NCBI RefSeq assembly: GCF_030297675.1
Contig: NZ_AP028142.1
Coordinates: 806,001-870,000, forward strand
DNA: 64,000 nt
From: Polynucleobacter sp. HIN11
GTDB lineage: Bacteria > Pseudomonadota > Gammaproteobacteria > Burkholderiales > Burkholderiaceae
Direction of reading: 5' to 3'
Within the stretch, counting starts at the first letter, position 1. Every line of letters starts with the position of its first letter. A program made the translations under genes and the position numbers. Below the pieces are notes generated by a model. The model saw only the letters and a list, made by a program, of their open reading frames with translations. It was not told the origin of the DNA and ran no database searches. Shown piece by piece: positions 41,648-50,450 of the stretch.

Positions 41648-44552
41648 TCGGCTTCTTAATTTCGTACGATGATAGTTTGAGCATGCCAGGAACTTCTTTG
41701 GCTTGTGCCGCTGGCCAAGTGTCTAAATTTTCACTTGATCCAGCAGGGGATATCTTGACGCGCACATCGTACCATCCCGCTTGACCAGTAATCGGATCTG
41801 AATTGCTGACACGGAAGCTGCCCTCGCGTGTGCCCATGGGCAGCTCTTCGGTAATTAAATGATTAAGCAGGAAGCCCTTCTTAGACTCATCCGCATTAGG
41901 ATCAAGATGCCATGCGGATTCTGCTTTACCAATGGCATTCCAAGTCCAAACAGTCCCCATTTCAACAGCCTGGGTATGACGGGCCATGCAGCGTACTTTG
42001 CCCCATTGGGATTCCACCCAAATCCAAGCGCCGTCCTCAATACCATGATCAATGGCCGTAGCTGCATTAATAAACAGGAAGTTATGACTGTGGATTTGTC
42101 GTAACCAGGCATTTTGTGAGTCCCACGAGTGATACATCGCCATCGGCCGTTGCGTAATGGCGTTGATGGAGTACTCGTCTAAATTAGTAACCGCATCCTC
42201 CAAAGGTGGATACCAAAAGGGCAGCGGATCAAAAAATTGGATGATCCGTTCTTTGAGGTGATCCGGCGGTACGCGACCGGGGCGTTGGCCTTTGGCAGCC
42301 AGTCGAAACTGTTGAACGATATCTGAATACACCGCCAAAATAATCGGATCGTTCTTTTGGCGTAAGGCGTTGGCTTTGGCAAAGTCTAAATAGCCTTGGT
42401 TCCAGTTACGCATGTATTGATGTTCGGGGGGCATGCTGTAGTGAAAAACACAATTATTTTCTTGGTACCGCTCCCATTGGTTGGGATTCGGTTCACCACG
42501 AATACTTTTATCACCATCCTTGCCGCGCCAACCCATTAAGAACCCAATACCTGAATCGGGTGCCGTCTGGAAGTTGGTAATGAAGTCGGGATAATCCTTG
42601 AACTTTCTTTGTCCATCCGCGGTTGTGAACGCAGGGAACTTTAAGCGGGAGGCAAGCTCAATTAAGACATCTTGAAAAGGTTTGCATTGTCCGGTCGGCG
42701 GCAAAACTGGGATACGTACTGAATCGCATGGCCCGTCAAATTCAGAGATAGGGCGATCCAACATACTCATTGCATCGTGGCGCTCAAGATAGGTCGTGTC
42801 AGGAAGCACGAGATCAGCAAAGGCCACCATCTCCGATTGAAATGCATCACAAATCACAAGAAATGGAATCTTGAACTGTCCATTTTCATCTTTAGCATTG
42901 AGATGCTGTCTAACTTCCATGGTGTTCATCGTGGAGTTCCATGACATATTGGCCATGAAAATCATTAAGGTATCAATCGAATAGGGATCGCCTTTGACAG
43001 CATTAGTAATAACGTTATGCATCAATCCATGAGCGGCTAAAGGGTGCTCCCAGGTATAAGCCTTGTCAATACGTAAAGGCTTACCATCCTGATCAAGTGC
43101 CAGATCTTCTGGGCGAGTTGGCCAACCAAGCGGTGCTTTTGCTAATGGGGTATTGGCTTGAATATCGTTTTCAGAAGAGGGCGGTTTGATGTTCGGAGGA
43201 ATCTGGCGAGGGTAGGGGGCTTTATGACGAAACCCACCTGGACGATCAATGGTGCCGAGTAGAGTCATTAATACAGCTAAGGCACGCGTGGTTTGAAAGC
43301 CGTTGGAGTGTGCAGATAAGCCACGCATCGCATGAAATGCCACAGGCCGTCCGGTTACCGATGTATGCTGCTGACCAAAGGAATCGGTCCAAGCAATTGG
43401 TAATTCAAATGATTGCTTAAATGCGGTGTGCGCCATTTCCTTGGCCAGTAAGCGAATGCGTGCCGCTGGAATCGAGGTAATTTTCTCGGCCCACTCGGGC
43501 GTGCAAGTCTTAACTTGACGACGCAATAATTCAAATGCAGGCGCAACCCGCTTGCCCTGATGGGGGCCGGGACCCATGACATACTCGCCTGATAGGGCAG
43601 GGTCGACATCATTTGCAAAACAGGCTTTTGCAGCATTGCTTTTGATGTCCCAAATGTATTTGTTATGAGGAATGTCGGTATTAATTGGATCCGACTCAGG
43701 ATCAAATAAAAATAATCCTTCTTCAGGACCCGCATCAAGACAAACCAACTGCGATGAGTTGGTATACCGCTTTAAGAATGGATGATCGACTTGATTGGAT
43801 GCAATTAACTCATGCATCAAAGCCATGAATAGCGCGCCATCAGTACCCGGTTTAATTGGAATCCATTCATCGGCGATCGCTGAATAACCAGTTCGTACGG
43901 GATTAATTGAAATGAATCGCCCACCATTGCGCTTGAACTTCGACAACGCAATCTTCATTGGATTGCTATGATGATCCTCCGCAGTGCCAATCATCACAAA
44001 TAATTTGGCCCGCTCTAAATCAGGACCGCCAAACTCCCAAAAGCTACCGCCAATGGTGTAAATCATGCCCGCGGCCATATTGACCGAACAAAAACCTCCG
44101 TGGGCTGCGTAGTTAGGAGTGCCAAATTGACGAGCAAATAAGCCTGTAAGAGCTTGCATTTGATCGCGTCCAGTAAATAGTGCAAATTTTTTGGGATCGG
44201 TTTCTCGGATACCTCGTAAACGATCTTCCAAAATACTAAAGGCTCGTTCCCAAGAGATTTCTTCAAACTCCGATTGGCCGCGCTCTGAACCTGGCTTACG
44301 TAAGAGTGGCTTCGTGATCCGCGCAGGGGACTTCTGCTTCATGATGCCCGATGCACCCTTGGCACAAATGACCCCCTGATTCAGCGGATGATTTGGATTG
44401 CCATCAATATAGACCAGTTCGCCATCCCGCAAATGCGCTCGGATGCCACAGCGGCAAGCGCACATATAGCAGGTCGTGGTTTTTACCTCAGTCGCCGGGT
44501 TTTGCGAATGAATCGGATCGTGAACTGGTTGGGAGGATAGGAATTTGAACAT
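41640..44552 (-). CDS. soeA: Sulfite-oxidising molybdopterin oxidoreductase catalytic subunit SoeA
   Basis: 970 residues from ATG 44552, close to known SoeA; an ATG 17 codons upstream is possible. Residues 28-63 carry a [4Fe-4S] motif C-x2-C-x3-C-x27-C with CYMCACRCGIR, as I recall for SoeA. Molybdopterin-family blocks follow (FEEISWERAFSILEDRL, NPVRTGYSAIADEWIPIKPGTDGALFMALMHELI), and the C-terminal pterin-binding domain is present. There is no twin-arginine signal, so it is cytoplasmic, unlike DmsA or PsrA. SoeABC oxidises sulfite to sulfate. It lies next to suyAB, which produces sulfite. Complete and uninterrupted. Confidence 0.84.
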   Translation of the reverse strand: MFKFLSSQPVHDPIHSQNPATEVKTTTCYMCACRCGIRAHLRDGELVYIDGNPNHPLNQGVICAKGASGIMKQKSPARITKPLLRKPGSERGQSEFEEISWERAFSILEDRLRGIRETDPKKFALFTGRDQMQALTGLFARQFGTPNYAAHGGFCSVNMAAGMIYTIGGSFWEFGGPDLERAKLFVMIGTAEDHHSNPMKIALSKFKRNGGRFISINPVRTGYSAIADEWIPIKPGTDGALFMALMHELIASNQVDHPFLKRYTNSSQLVCLDAGPEEGLFLFDPESDPINTDIPHNKYIWDIKSNAAKACFANDVDPALSGEYVMGPGPHQGKRVAPAFELLRRQVKTCTPEWAEKITSIPAARIRLLAKEMAHTAFKQSFELPIAWTDSFGQQHTSVTGRPVAFHAMRGLSAHSNGFQTTRALAVLMTLLGTIDRPGGFRHKAPYPRQIPPNIKPPSSENDIQANTPLAKAPLGWPTRPEDLALDQDGKPLRIDKAYTWEHPLAAHGLMHNVITNAVKGDPYSIDTLMIFMANMSWNSTMNTMEVRQHLNAKDENGQFKIPFLVICDAFQSEMVAFADLVLPDTTYLERHDAMSMLDRPISEFDGPCDSVRIPVLPPTGQCKPFQDVLIELASRLKFPAFTTADGQRKFKDYPDFITNFQTAPDSGIGFLMGWRGKDGDKSIRGEPNPNQWERYQENNCVFHYSMPPEHQYMRNWNQGYLDFAKANALRQKNDPIILAVYSDIVQQFRLAAKGQRPGRVPPDHLKERIIQFFDPLPFWYPPLEDAVTNLDEYSINAITQRPMAMYHSWDSQNAWLRQIHSHNFLFINAATAIDHGIEDGAWIWVESQWGKVRCMARHTQAVEMGTVWTWNAIGKAESAWHLDPNADESKKGFLLNHLITEELPMGTREGSFRVSNSDPITGQAGWYDVRVKISPAGSSENLDTWPAAQAKEVPGMLKLSSYEIKKPNE

Positions 44553-44683
44553 GCAGCGACTTATAGTTATCTCTGAATTGTAGCGACATTTCAGTGAATT
44601 CACAGGTATTACAGCACCATTTGTTTTATAAATTCATGATTGAAATCAATGATTTGAAGATATTCTTGGATAGTTACCGTAAA

Positions 44684-44698
44684 GCTCATTTTATGAGC
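44684..44698. repeat. Short inverted repeat upstream of soeA
   Basis: GCTCAT-TTT-ATGAGC, a perfect 6-bp dyad with flanking A and T runs (AAA before, CTTTAA after). It lies about 130 bases before the soeA start on one side and 43 bases before the tiny frame at 44741 on the other. It could be an operator or a weak terminator/attenuator. Confidence 0.35.
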
Positions 44699-44740
44699 CT
44701 TTAATGAACCACAATGATCTCTCAAAACAAGGAGAGTGTC

Positions 44741-44836
44741 ATGAAAAAACTATCGGAATGGATCGTTTGGTTGGTATTCGCAGAGCGTCCTGGGGAGTGG
44801 GGTCGTAAAGAATGGGTTTGTAAACGATTTGAGTAG
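44741..44836 (+). CDS. Putative 31-residue microprotein
   Basis: ATG at 44741 with GGAGAG seven to eight bases upstream, a much better ribosome site than most genes here have, and a TAG stop. The product starts MKKLSEWIVWLVFAERPGEW and ends in a basic, Trp-containing tail; residues 5-14 form a short amphipathic or membrane-touching helix with Trp at its edges. Four Trp in 31 residues is high. No family is recognised. It could be a membrane microprotein or the leader of an attenuated transcript. Chance cannot be excluded. Confidence 0.4.
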   Translation: MKKLSEWIVWLVFAERPGEWGRKEWVCKRFE

Positions 44837-44970
44837 AAACCAAGCTCTTTCCAGCAATTACTCATAAATCCTCTGGGGGCTTGAAAAACGTCATCTTTTT
44901 ATAGGAAACTTAGACTATATTAAGAGTTATCAGGCGTGCCATGGCGCTAAGACCATGACAGAGAGGAGGA

Positions 44971-45549
44971 GTGGTGCTCAGCATTTTGAAGTTGGATGCG
45001 GGCGGTATCCCCCAGTGCTGGATAGATGCTGAGGATGCAACCCGACATTATGCGGATGACAGCGTTTCATGGACGCTGGGTGAACCTGTCGCCATCATGC
45101 GTGGTGGCATCTCTCGTTTAACCGGCCAACAATCGATCATTGAGCTGCACTCCATCATTGCTGTTAAGGGCTCTGCAAAAATAAATTTGTTTGATGTGGT
45201 TCCAGCCATCACGAAACGCAAGCTCTATCGACGTGACCGCGGCCTATGCGCCTATTGTGGCTGCCGAATCTCAGAGCACGATGCTGAAGCAGAGCATATT
45301 GTTCCCAACAGTAAAGGCGGTAGCTACACCTGGATGAACCTAGTTGTCTCATGCCGTCCTTGCAATCAACGCAAAGGTAATCGTACGCCCGAGAGAGCGG
45401 GGATGAGCCTTCTCTACGCCCCTTATACGCCTAGTTTGTACGAAGATATGATTTTGAAGGGCAGAAATATTTTGGCAGATCAGATGGATTTTCTGGCTGC
45501 CAATCTGCCGAAGGATAGCCGCATCTTGCAAGACCCATTTTGGGTCTAA
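44971..45549 (+). CDS. HNH-family nuclease
   Basis: 192 residues from GTG 44971, which follows GAGGAGG. The HNH domain is at about 88-135: CAYCGCRI, the AEHIVPNSKGGSYTWMNLVVSC core (His, Asn) and CRPCNQRKGN, with two C-x2-C pairs for structural zinc. The N-terminal 80 residues have no recognised family. Stand-alone HNH proteins of this form are common in betaproteobacterial chromosomes; no methylase or phage gene is nearby, so I do not call a restriction or mobile system. Confidence 0.85.
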   Translation: MVLSILKLDAGGIPQCWIDAEDATRHYADDSVSWTLGEPVAIMRGGISRLTGQQSIIELHSIIAVKGSAKINLFDVVPAITKRKLYRRDRGLCAYCGCRISEHDAEAEHIVPNSKGGSYTWMNLVVSCRPCNQRKGNRTPERAGMSLLYAPYTPSLYEDMILKGRNILADQMDFLAANLPKDSRILQDPFWV

Positions 45550-45584
45550 TTGATTGCAGTAGCAATCGTTCGTTGAGTCTTTTT

Positions 45585-46565
45585 ATGAATGGTTTGCGCT
45601 TACTCAAACCGCGTACGATTGTGCTGTTTGCAATCACCATATCGGTATTGGTCCATCTTTACATATTTGTTGGGTTTCCCAGTTTTTTATTCTCTAAGGC
45701 GGCTCCATTAGAAGATGTGACCGTCGCCGAGCTGCGTGTCGAGCCTGTTAAAAAAGTTCAGTTAAGTAAACCGGCCGCACCTGAGCCAACCGTGCGGGAT
45801 CAAAGCTCAAACGCAGTGGGCGATGGCGCGATCATTGAGTCCGATGGCGGGAACGGCGCAGGGCAAGTGGAGCAAGAAGGTCAGGCTTTTCGAGTTCCCG
45901 ATCCTGGTATTTATTACTACGATGCCTATCTCGATGGCCAATACTTGCAAACGGCTTCAATCGAGTGGCAATTTGATCCAAAACTTGGCTATCGATTATT
46001 CATCAATATTCCCTATGCATTTGTTGGGCCATTTATCTTTGAATCCCGAGGAAAGATTGATGCCTACGGATTGGCCCCTGATTTTTATGTGGAGCACCTT
46101 GGGAGCCGGCCAGCACGATTTACCCGATTTGATCGCGATGATAAGGGGGGAGGGAAGTTATTCTTCTCTCAAAAGCCAGATCAATTAAAAGATATTCCAC
46201 CTGGCACCCAAGATCGTTTCAGTCTCATGATGCAGCTTGCATCACTACTAGCGGGCAATGATCAGATTGATGAAAAAGGTACCGTGCGAGAAGTTCCAAT
46301 TGCTAATTTGGATACAGTGGAGACCTGGCGCTTTCAAAGCCAAGGTGAAGAATTATCGGATGCAGTATCGACTCTAGGACCCACGGTCCTGCGGCACTAC
46401 AAGCGCTTACCTGTCAAGGAGATGGACCACAAGCGCAGAAATGACATATGGTTAGTGAAAGATTTTGGCTGGATACCGGGTAGGGTGCGCCTGGAAAATG
46501 AAAAGGGTCGAACCTTTGAACTATTTCTAAAGCAAGTCGACCCAATTGCAGATTTGCCCAAGTAA
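45585..46565 (+). CDS. DUF3108 domain protein, membrane-anchored
   Basis: 326 residues from ATG 45585; an upstream frame overlaps the HNH stop and is less likely. Transmembrane helix at about 12-34, a Pro/Ala/Lys linker to about 95, then a beta-rich DUF3108 domain (FDPKLGYRLFINIPYAFVGPFIFESRGKI, GTQDRFSLMMQLASLL, PVKEMDHKRRNDIWLVKDFGWIPGRVRL). The domain faces the periplasm. The family's role is unknown; the fold is related to lipid or envelope proteins. Convergent with the ion-channel gene. Confidence 0.8.
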   Translation: MNGLRLLKPRTIVLFAITISVLVHLYIFVGFPSFLFSKAAPLEDVTVAELRVEPVKKVQLSKPAAPEPTVRDQSSNAVGDGAIIESDGGNGAGQVEQEGQAFRVPDPGIYYYDAYLDGQYLQTASIEWQFDPKLGYRLFINIPYAFVGPFIFESRGKIDAYGLAPDFYVEHLGSRPARFTRFDRDDKGGGKLFFSQKPDQLKDIPPGTQDRFSLMMQLASLLAGNDQIDEKGTVREVPIANLDTVETWRFQSQGEELSDAVSTLGPTVLRHYKRLPVKEMDHKRRNDIWLVKDFGWIPGRVRLENEKGRTFELFLKQVDPIADLPK

Positions 46566-46568
46566 AAC

Positions 46569-47048
46569 TTATTTGACTGTTTTCTTGCGGATAATCTGAC
46601 CAATCATATTAAAGAGGACCGCCCCAGACATCGAGGCAGCAAATATTCCGCTAAAGGCAACAACGATCGGTAGAATTTTCCAGTTATCCGGTAATGGAAA
46701 GCTTCCATACCCAACCGTGGTGTACATCTCGCCAGCAAAGTAAAAGGCGTTGGTATCGACCTCAAAAATCTTCAGTGCAATTAGTGCGTAGGACCACACC
46801 ACAATATCGACCAAATGGGTCATTAATACCAAGCCAACAGCAATCATATAAAAAGGGATCGACAGCCAGAACATTTTCCGGTTGTCCGCCCAGTCAATCA
46901 ACACTTGGTAGATCTTGCCAATTAATAGGATTAGTAGCGCATGGGCAACCAACATAGCAATTGCTGTGACAAACACTACAGTTAGCTGATCGGGGAGGCT
47001 TTCGCCAACTTGCTGGGCTAGGGTAAAAAAGTTTGGAAGCTCTGCCAT
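46569..47048 (-). CDS. Two-pore-helix type ion channel protein (K+ channel-like)
   Basis: 159 residues. Hydrophobic helices at about 22-45, 62-85 and 88-104, then the pore loop YTTVGYGSFPL with the K+ selectivity filter TVGYG near 119-123, and a last helix to about 150. Pfam Ion_trans_2 family. It lacks the cytoplasmic RCK/TrkA-N gate domain, so gating is unknown. Confidence 0.85.
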   Translation of the reverse strand: MAELPNFFTLAQQVGESLPDQLTVVFVTAIAMLVAHALLILLIGKIYQVLIDWADNRKMFWLSIPFYMIAVGLVLMTHLVDIVVWSYALIALKIFEVDTNAFYFAGEMYTTVGYGSFPLPDNWKILPIVVAFSGIFAASMSGAVLFNMIGQIIRKKTVK

Positions 47049-47107
47049 CGCTATTGAATGCTATATTTCTTATTTGACATAATAATGATTATACGCAAAT
47101 ATGATAT

Positions 47108-47821
47108 TTAGCCCTTAGGCTGGGATTCCACGGCTACAGGCTTTGGACCCCCCTCATATTTGGTTTTATAGAGCTTTTCCCAACGCGAACGCAGACCTCT
47201 CGATATCTCTTCTTGATTGAATAAATCTGCAACATCAATGGCACTAAAGCCTTGGTGATTGCGGATTTGCAAATCAGCGCCACGATCAAGCAATAGTCTT
47301 ACTAGCTGAATATTCCCAGATCGCACAGCCATCATCAGTGGCGATGTATCACTATCAGACAAGGCGTTTACCTGAGCACCTTTATCCAACAGAAACTCCG
47401 CAACTTGCAAATGACCATTAGTACAGGCGTAATGCAGTGGCGTCCAACCCGTTTTATTAATCGTAGCGGCCCGCTTATCAACCAGGGTCTTAACCTCAGG
47501 TAGCAGCCCATAAAGCGAAGCCATCATTAGAACGTTTTCACCCGAGAGGTTCGGTTGGTCGACATCCAAATTCTTAAGAGTAAGAAGGTAATCGAGGGTG
47601 GTACGCGAGTTCTCTCGCACTGCGTAAACCGAGATCGGATTGCCACCGCGAACGAGCAAATTGGGGCTTACGCCGTCTTGTAGGAGCCTTTTCACTTGCG
47701 CAAGGTCGTCAAATTGGACAGCGCGCGCCATTCGATCGGCCTGCTCTTGAGATTGGGCAATAGCAAAACCTGAGATAAAGCTTAGGACGGTAAGAGCAAT
47801 AAAACTGCGACGTAGCATCAT
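47108..47821 (-). CDS. Exported ankyrin-repeat protein
   Basis: 237 residues. Signal peptide about 1-22 (IALTVLSFISGFAIAQ). About five ankyrin repeats follow, the clearest being GWTPLHYACTNGHLQVAEFLLDKGAQVNA near 131-159 and SPLMMAVRSGNIQLVRLLLDRGADLQIR. A protein-binding scaffold in the periplasm; partner unknown. Its start overlaps the end of the tatD-like gene by four bases. Confidence 0.88.
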   Translation of the reverse strand: MMLRRSFIALTVLSFISGFAIAQSQEQADRMARAVQFDDLAQVKRLLQDGVSPNLLVRGGNPISVYAVRENSRTTLDYLLTLKNLDVDQPNLSGENVLMMASLYGLLPEVKTLVDKRAATINKTGWTPLHYACTNGHLQVAEFLLDKGAQVNALSDSDTSPLMMAVRSGNIQLVRLLLDRGADLQIRNHQGFSAIDVADLFNQEEISRGLRSRWEKLYKTKYEGGPKPVAVESQPKG

Positions 47822-48606
47822 GAATAACTTCTATTTAATTGAAAACATTGAAAAAAATTATCTGTAGTTTGCTTGGCAATGCGCTCAACTGATTCACCAC
47901 GCAATTGAGCAATATAGCTCGCCACATGCGCTACCCAGGCAGGTTCATTGGTTTGGCCGCGGTGCGGTACGGGAGCCAAATAGGGTGAATCGGTCTCAAT
48001 GAGCAATCGGTCTAAAGGCAAGGCCTTACAGGTTGCCTGAAGATCCTTGGCATTTTTGAAGGTCACAATTCCAGAAAAAGAGATATAAAACCCAAGCTCA
48101 ATCGCTGCCTTGGCCACTTCATAAGACTCCGTAAAACAATGCATCACGCCACCAATTGCATCAGCGCCCTCCTCTCGCATGATTCGCAAGGTATCTTCTG
48201 AGGCCGAACGCGTATGAATAATCAAAGGCTTTTTAGCTACTAAGGCAGCGCGAATATGAGTCCGAAAGCGTTCGCGTTGCCACTCCATTGAGTCATAGGA
48301 TCGATCACCCATTCGGTAGTAATCAAGCCCGGTCTCACCAATCGCAATGACTTTATCGTCTTTGGCTTCCTCAACTAAAAACTCAAACGTAGGCTCAGGA
48401 GTTTCCTCGTAATCCGGATGAACACCAACCGAGGCAAATAAATTTGGATAAGTGTGGGCGAGTTGCTTCACCTTGGGAAAATCTGGAATGTCTACGGAGA
48501 TGCAAAGCGCATGACTCACATTGGCGCGCATCATATTTCCCAAAACCTCGGGAAGGCGATCTTGGTATTCTGGGAAGTCGAGATGGCAGTGCGAATCAAT
48601 AAACAT
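47818..48606 (-). CDS. TatD-family metal-dependent DNase
   Basis: 262 residues from ATG 48606; longer frames run into holB. Opens MFIDSHCHLDFPEYQDR, the first metal-binding H-x-H. Then GETGLDYYRM (Glu near 91), PLIIHTRSASEDTLRI, GGVMHCFTES and LLIETDSPYLAPVPHRGQTNEP (catalytic Asp). TatD proteins are 3'-5' nucleases in DNA repair and turnover. In many bacteria a TatD paralogue follows holB, as here. Confidence 0.9.
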   Translation of the reverse strand: MFIDSHCHLDFPEYQDRLPEVLGNMMRANVSHALCISVDIPDFPKVKQLAHTYPNLFASVGVHPDYEETPEPTFEFLVEEAKDDKVIAIGETGLDYYRMGDRSYDSMEWQRERFRTHIRAALVAKKPLIIHTRSASEDTLRIMREEGADAIGGVMHCFTESYEVAKAAIELGFYISFSGIVTFKNAKDLQATCKALPLDRLLIETDSPYLAPVPHRGQTNEPAWVAHVASYIAQLRGESVERIAKQTTDNFFQCFQLNRSYS

Positions 48607-48617
48607 AACAACTAATT

Positions 48618-49757
48618 TTAGTCTGCAAAGAGCTGTTGATATTGCAAGAGCATCGATTCCATTTGAACCCGTGTGGACAAGGGGTGATTCTCGTGACGAC
48701 GAGCGAGCGTTAGGGTTGACCACAATCGCTGAGCTTTTGCCAATTGCAGTTGGGACGCTAGTTGCCCGATGAGTTGGGCGTGCCGGCGGTAGTAGCGCAC
48801 CTCCCCTAATTGGCGAGACAATTGCAAATCAAATAGCCAGCGTTGCATACACATTAATAAAGCGGAATACGGGGCTTTTTGAACCTTCTCTGCACATTCC
48901 AAGTAAGCAATCTGAGGCCCTTTGCTTAAAGCCTCCAACAACACTCTCGTGGCATGGATGGCAAGACCAATGCCATCCTTATCATCGCCGAGATGCCTTA
49001 CCAAAATCTGATCCTTTGCGCTTAGCGGTGCACCCGCATGCTCATCGATCGTAGCTTCCAGTTCCTCGGTTCGAACCGTATCCGTTAGTAATAATTTCAG
49101 CTCAGATTGCAACCAATCAAGCGCCACATCCCGACTTGGTTTTGGTAAGGCAATCAGTTGGCAACGTGACCGTATGGTTGGTAGCACACGATCAATGCGG
49201 TCGCTCACCAGAATAAAAATTGTGTCGAGATTGGGCTCCTCCAATGATTTGAGCAAGGTGTTGGATGCATCCTCTCGCAAACTTTCTAAGGGATAAATTA
49301 AAATGATGCGTTTGCCACCCCGGTGCGAACCAATATTGATGCCCCCAAGCGCCCCTCTCACATCGTCAATTTTGATGAAAGGACTCTCTTTCTTTCCATC
49401 GCTATCGTCTTGGCTCTCAGAGGCTGCAGGGTCGATTTTTGGGCTTCCTTCCAGTTCAGCTTGGACCAAGCGCCCTTTTAAGCTTTGCGGTAGTAAAGCA
49501 ATAAAGTCTGGATGATTTCCAGTATCAAACCAACGGCATGCCTCGCAAGAATTGCAAGGCTTATGCCCTGTTGAGAACAAATCAGCCTCACACAGCAGCG
49601 CCTTAGAAAGCCAGCGGGCAAAATCAAATTTACCTATGCCCGGCTGCCCATGAAACAAAATTGCCTGGGGGGTTGCCTCCAAATTGAATGCTTTACCAAG
49701 CGCATCAAACCATGGCAATAGCTTCACTGATTCATGATGAATATTTTCTATTGGCAT
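48618..49757 (-). CDS. holB: DNA polymerase III delta' subunit
   Basis: 379 residues. Clamp-loader subunit. AAA+ fold with a degenerate nucleotide loop (FHGQPGIGKFDFARWL near 34), a zinc-binding CNSCEACRWF module near 68-77, RIILIYPLESLREDASNTLLKSLEEPNLDTIFILVS, and the SRC motif in IRSRCQLIALP. An acidic insert near 110-120 is extra. Order tmk-holB-tatD is standard. Confidence 0.93.
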   Translation of the reverse strand: MPIENIHHESVKLLPWFDALGKAFNLEATPQAILFHGQPGIGKFDFARWLSKALLCEADLFSTGHKPCNSCEACRWFDTGNHPDFIALLPQSLKGRLVQAELEGSPKIDPAASESQDDSDGKKESPFIKIDDVRGALGGINIGSHRGGKRIILIYPLESLREDASNTLLKSLEEPNLDTIFILVSDRIDRVLPTIRSRCQLIALPKPSRDVALDWLQSELKLLLTDTVRTEELEATIDEHAGAPLSAKDQILVRHLGDDKDGIGLAIHATRVLLEALSKGPQIAYLECAEKVQKAPYSALLMCMQRWLFDLQLSRQLGEVRYYRRHAQLIGQLASQLQLAKAQRLWSTLTLARRHENHPLSTRVQMESMLLQYQQLFAD

Positions 49758-49810
49758 GGATTTTAGAAAAAACTTATCATGAAATTATTAATATAAATCA
49801 GTAATTTGCA

Positions 49811-50446
49811 TCAGTAATTCAACTGAATTTCTGATAATTGCTTCCAGATCAGCTCTTGCGATTGCCGTGCATCAATCACCATAAAGCGGCCGGGATCGGC
49901 CTTAGCACGTCGCAAGTACTCATTGCGAACGTTCTCAAAAAAATGCAGATCCAAGCGTTCAAACTTATCGGGGGTTCTCGCCTTCGAGCGACGCTGCTCC
50001 GCAATCTCGCCAGGTAGGTCAAATAAGAGCGTGAGGTCCGGCTGTATCAATTCAGCCCCCCTCCCCTGCACCAGAGTCTCAAGTGTATTTAAGGTATCGA
50101 GACTTAAACCCCTTCCACCCCCCTGATACGCAAAGCTGGCATCGGTAAACCGGTCCGAGATCACAATCTTGCCAGCCTGTAAGGCGGGCTCAATAACCTG
50201 AGCTAGGTGCTCACGTCTAGCGGCAAACATGAGCAAGGCTTCAGTCTCAATATGCATCGGCTCTTGCAATAAAAGTTGCCTGAGTTTTTCACCCAAAGGG
50301 GTGCCGCCTGGCTCACGAGTAAGCACAACCTCATGATTGGGATAGCGCTGCCCCAAATGCTTGGCAAAGGCTTCAAGGTGAGTACTCTTCCCAGCACCAT
50401 CGATACCCTCGAAGCTAATAAAAAAACCAGGGCGATTGATATTCAT
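49811..50446 (-). CDS. tmk: Thymidylate kinase
   Basis: 211 residues. Phosphorylates dTMP. P-loop FEGIDGAGKSTH at about 13-24, the TREPGGTPLGEKLR loop near 43-56, and the DR-x motif ISDRFTDASFAYQGGGRGL near 95. Follows mltG, as in E. coli (mltG-tmk-holB-tatD). Confidence 0.96.
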   Translation of the reverse strand: MNINRPGFFISFEGIDGAGKSTHLEAFAKHLGQRYPNHEVVLTREPGGTPLGEKLRQLLLQEPMHIETEALLMFAARREHLAQVIEPALQAGKIVISDRFTDASFAYQGGGRGLSLDTLNTLETLVQGRGAELIQPDLTLLFDLPGEIAEQRRSKARTPDKFERLDLHFFENVRNEYLRRAKADPGRFMVIDARQSQELIWKQLSEIQLNY

Positions 50447-50450
50447 AAAG

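Larger units (their letters stand above)
44553..44970. other. Intergenic stretch upstream of soeA and the HNH gene
   Basis: 418 bases without a long gene. It must hold the soeA promoter (minus strand) and probably that of the HNH nuclease gene (a TATATT at 44916-44921 is a weak candidate). A GCTCAT-TTT-ATGAGC hairpin lies at 44684-44698. A 31-codon frame with a strong ribosome site lies at 44741-44836. No tRNA or repeat is seen. Confidence 0.6.

Noticed and set aside
40041..44552. DMSO, polysulfide or thiosulfate reductase (DmsABC/PsrABC/PhsABC)
   Set aside because: The catalytic subunit has no twin-arginine signal and so is cytoplasmic, its N-terminal motif is the CYMCACRCGIR type I associate with SoeA, and the neighbouring sulfo-lyase makes sulfite.
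44971..45549. Homing endonuclease or restriction system (HNH)
   Set aside because: No intron, intein, methylase or partner gene is visible; a stand-alone HNH gene alone does not show mobility.
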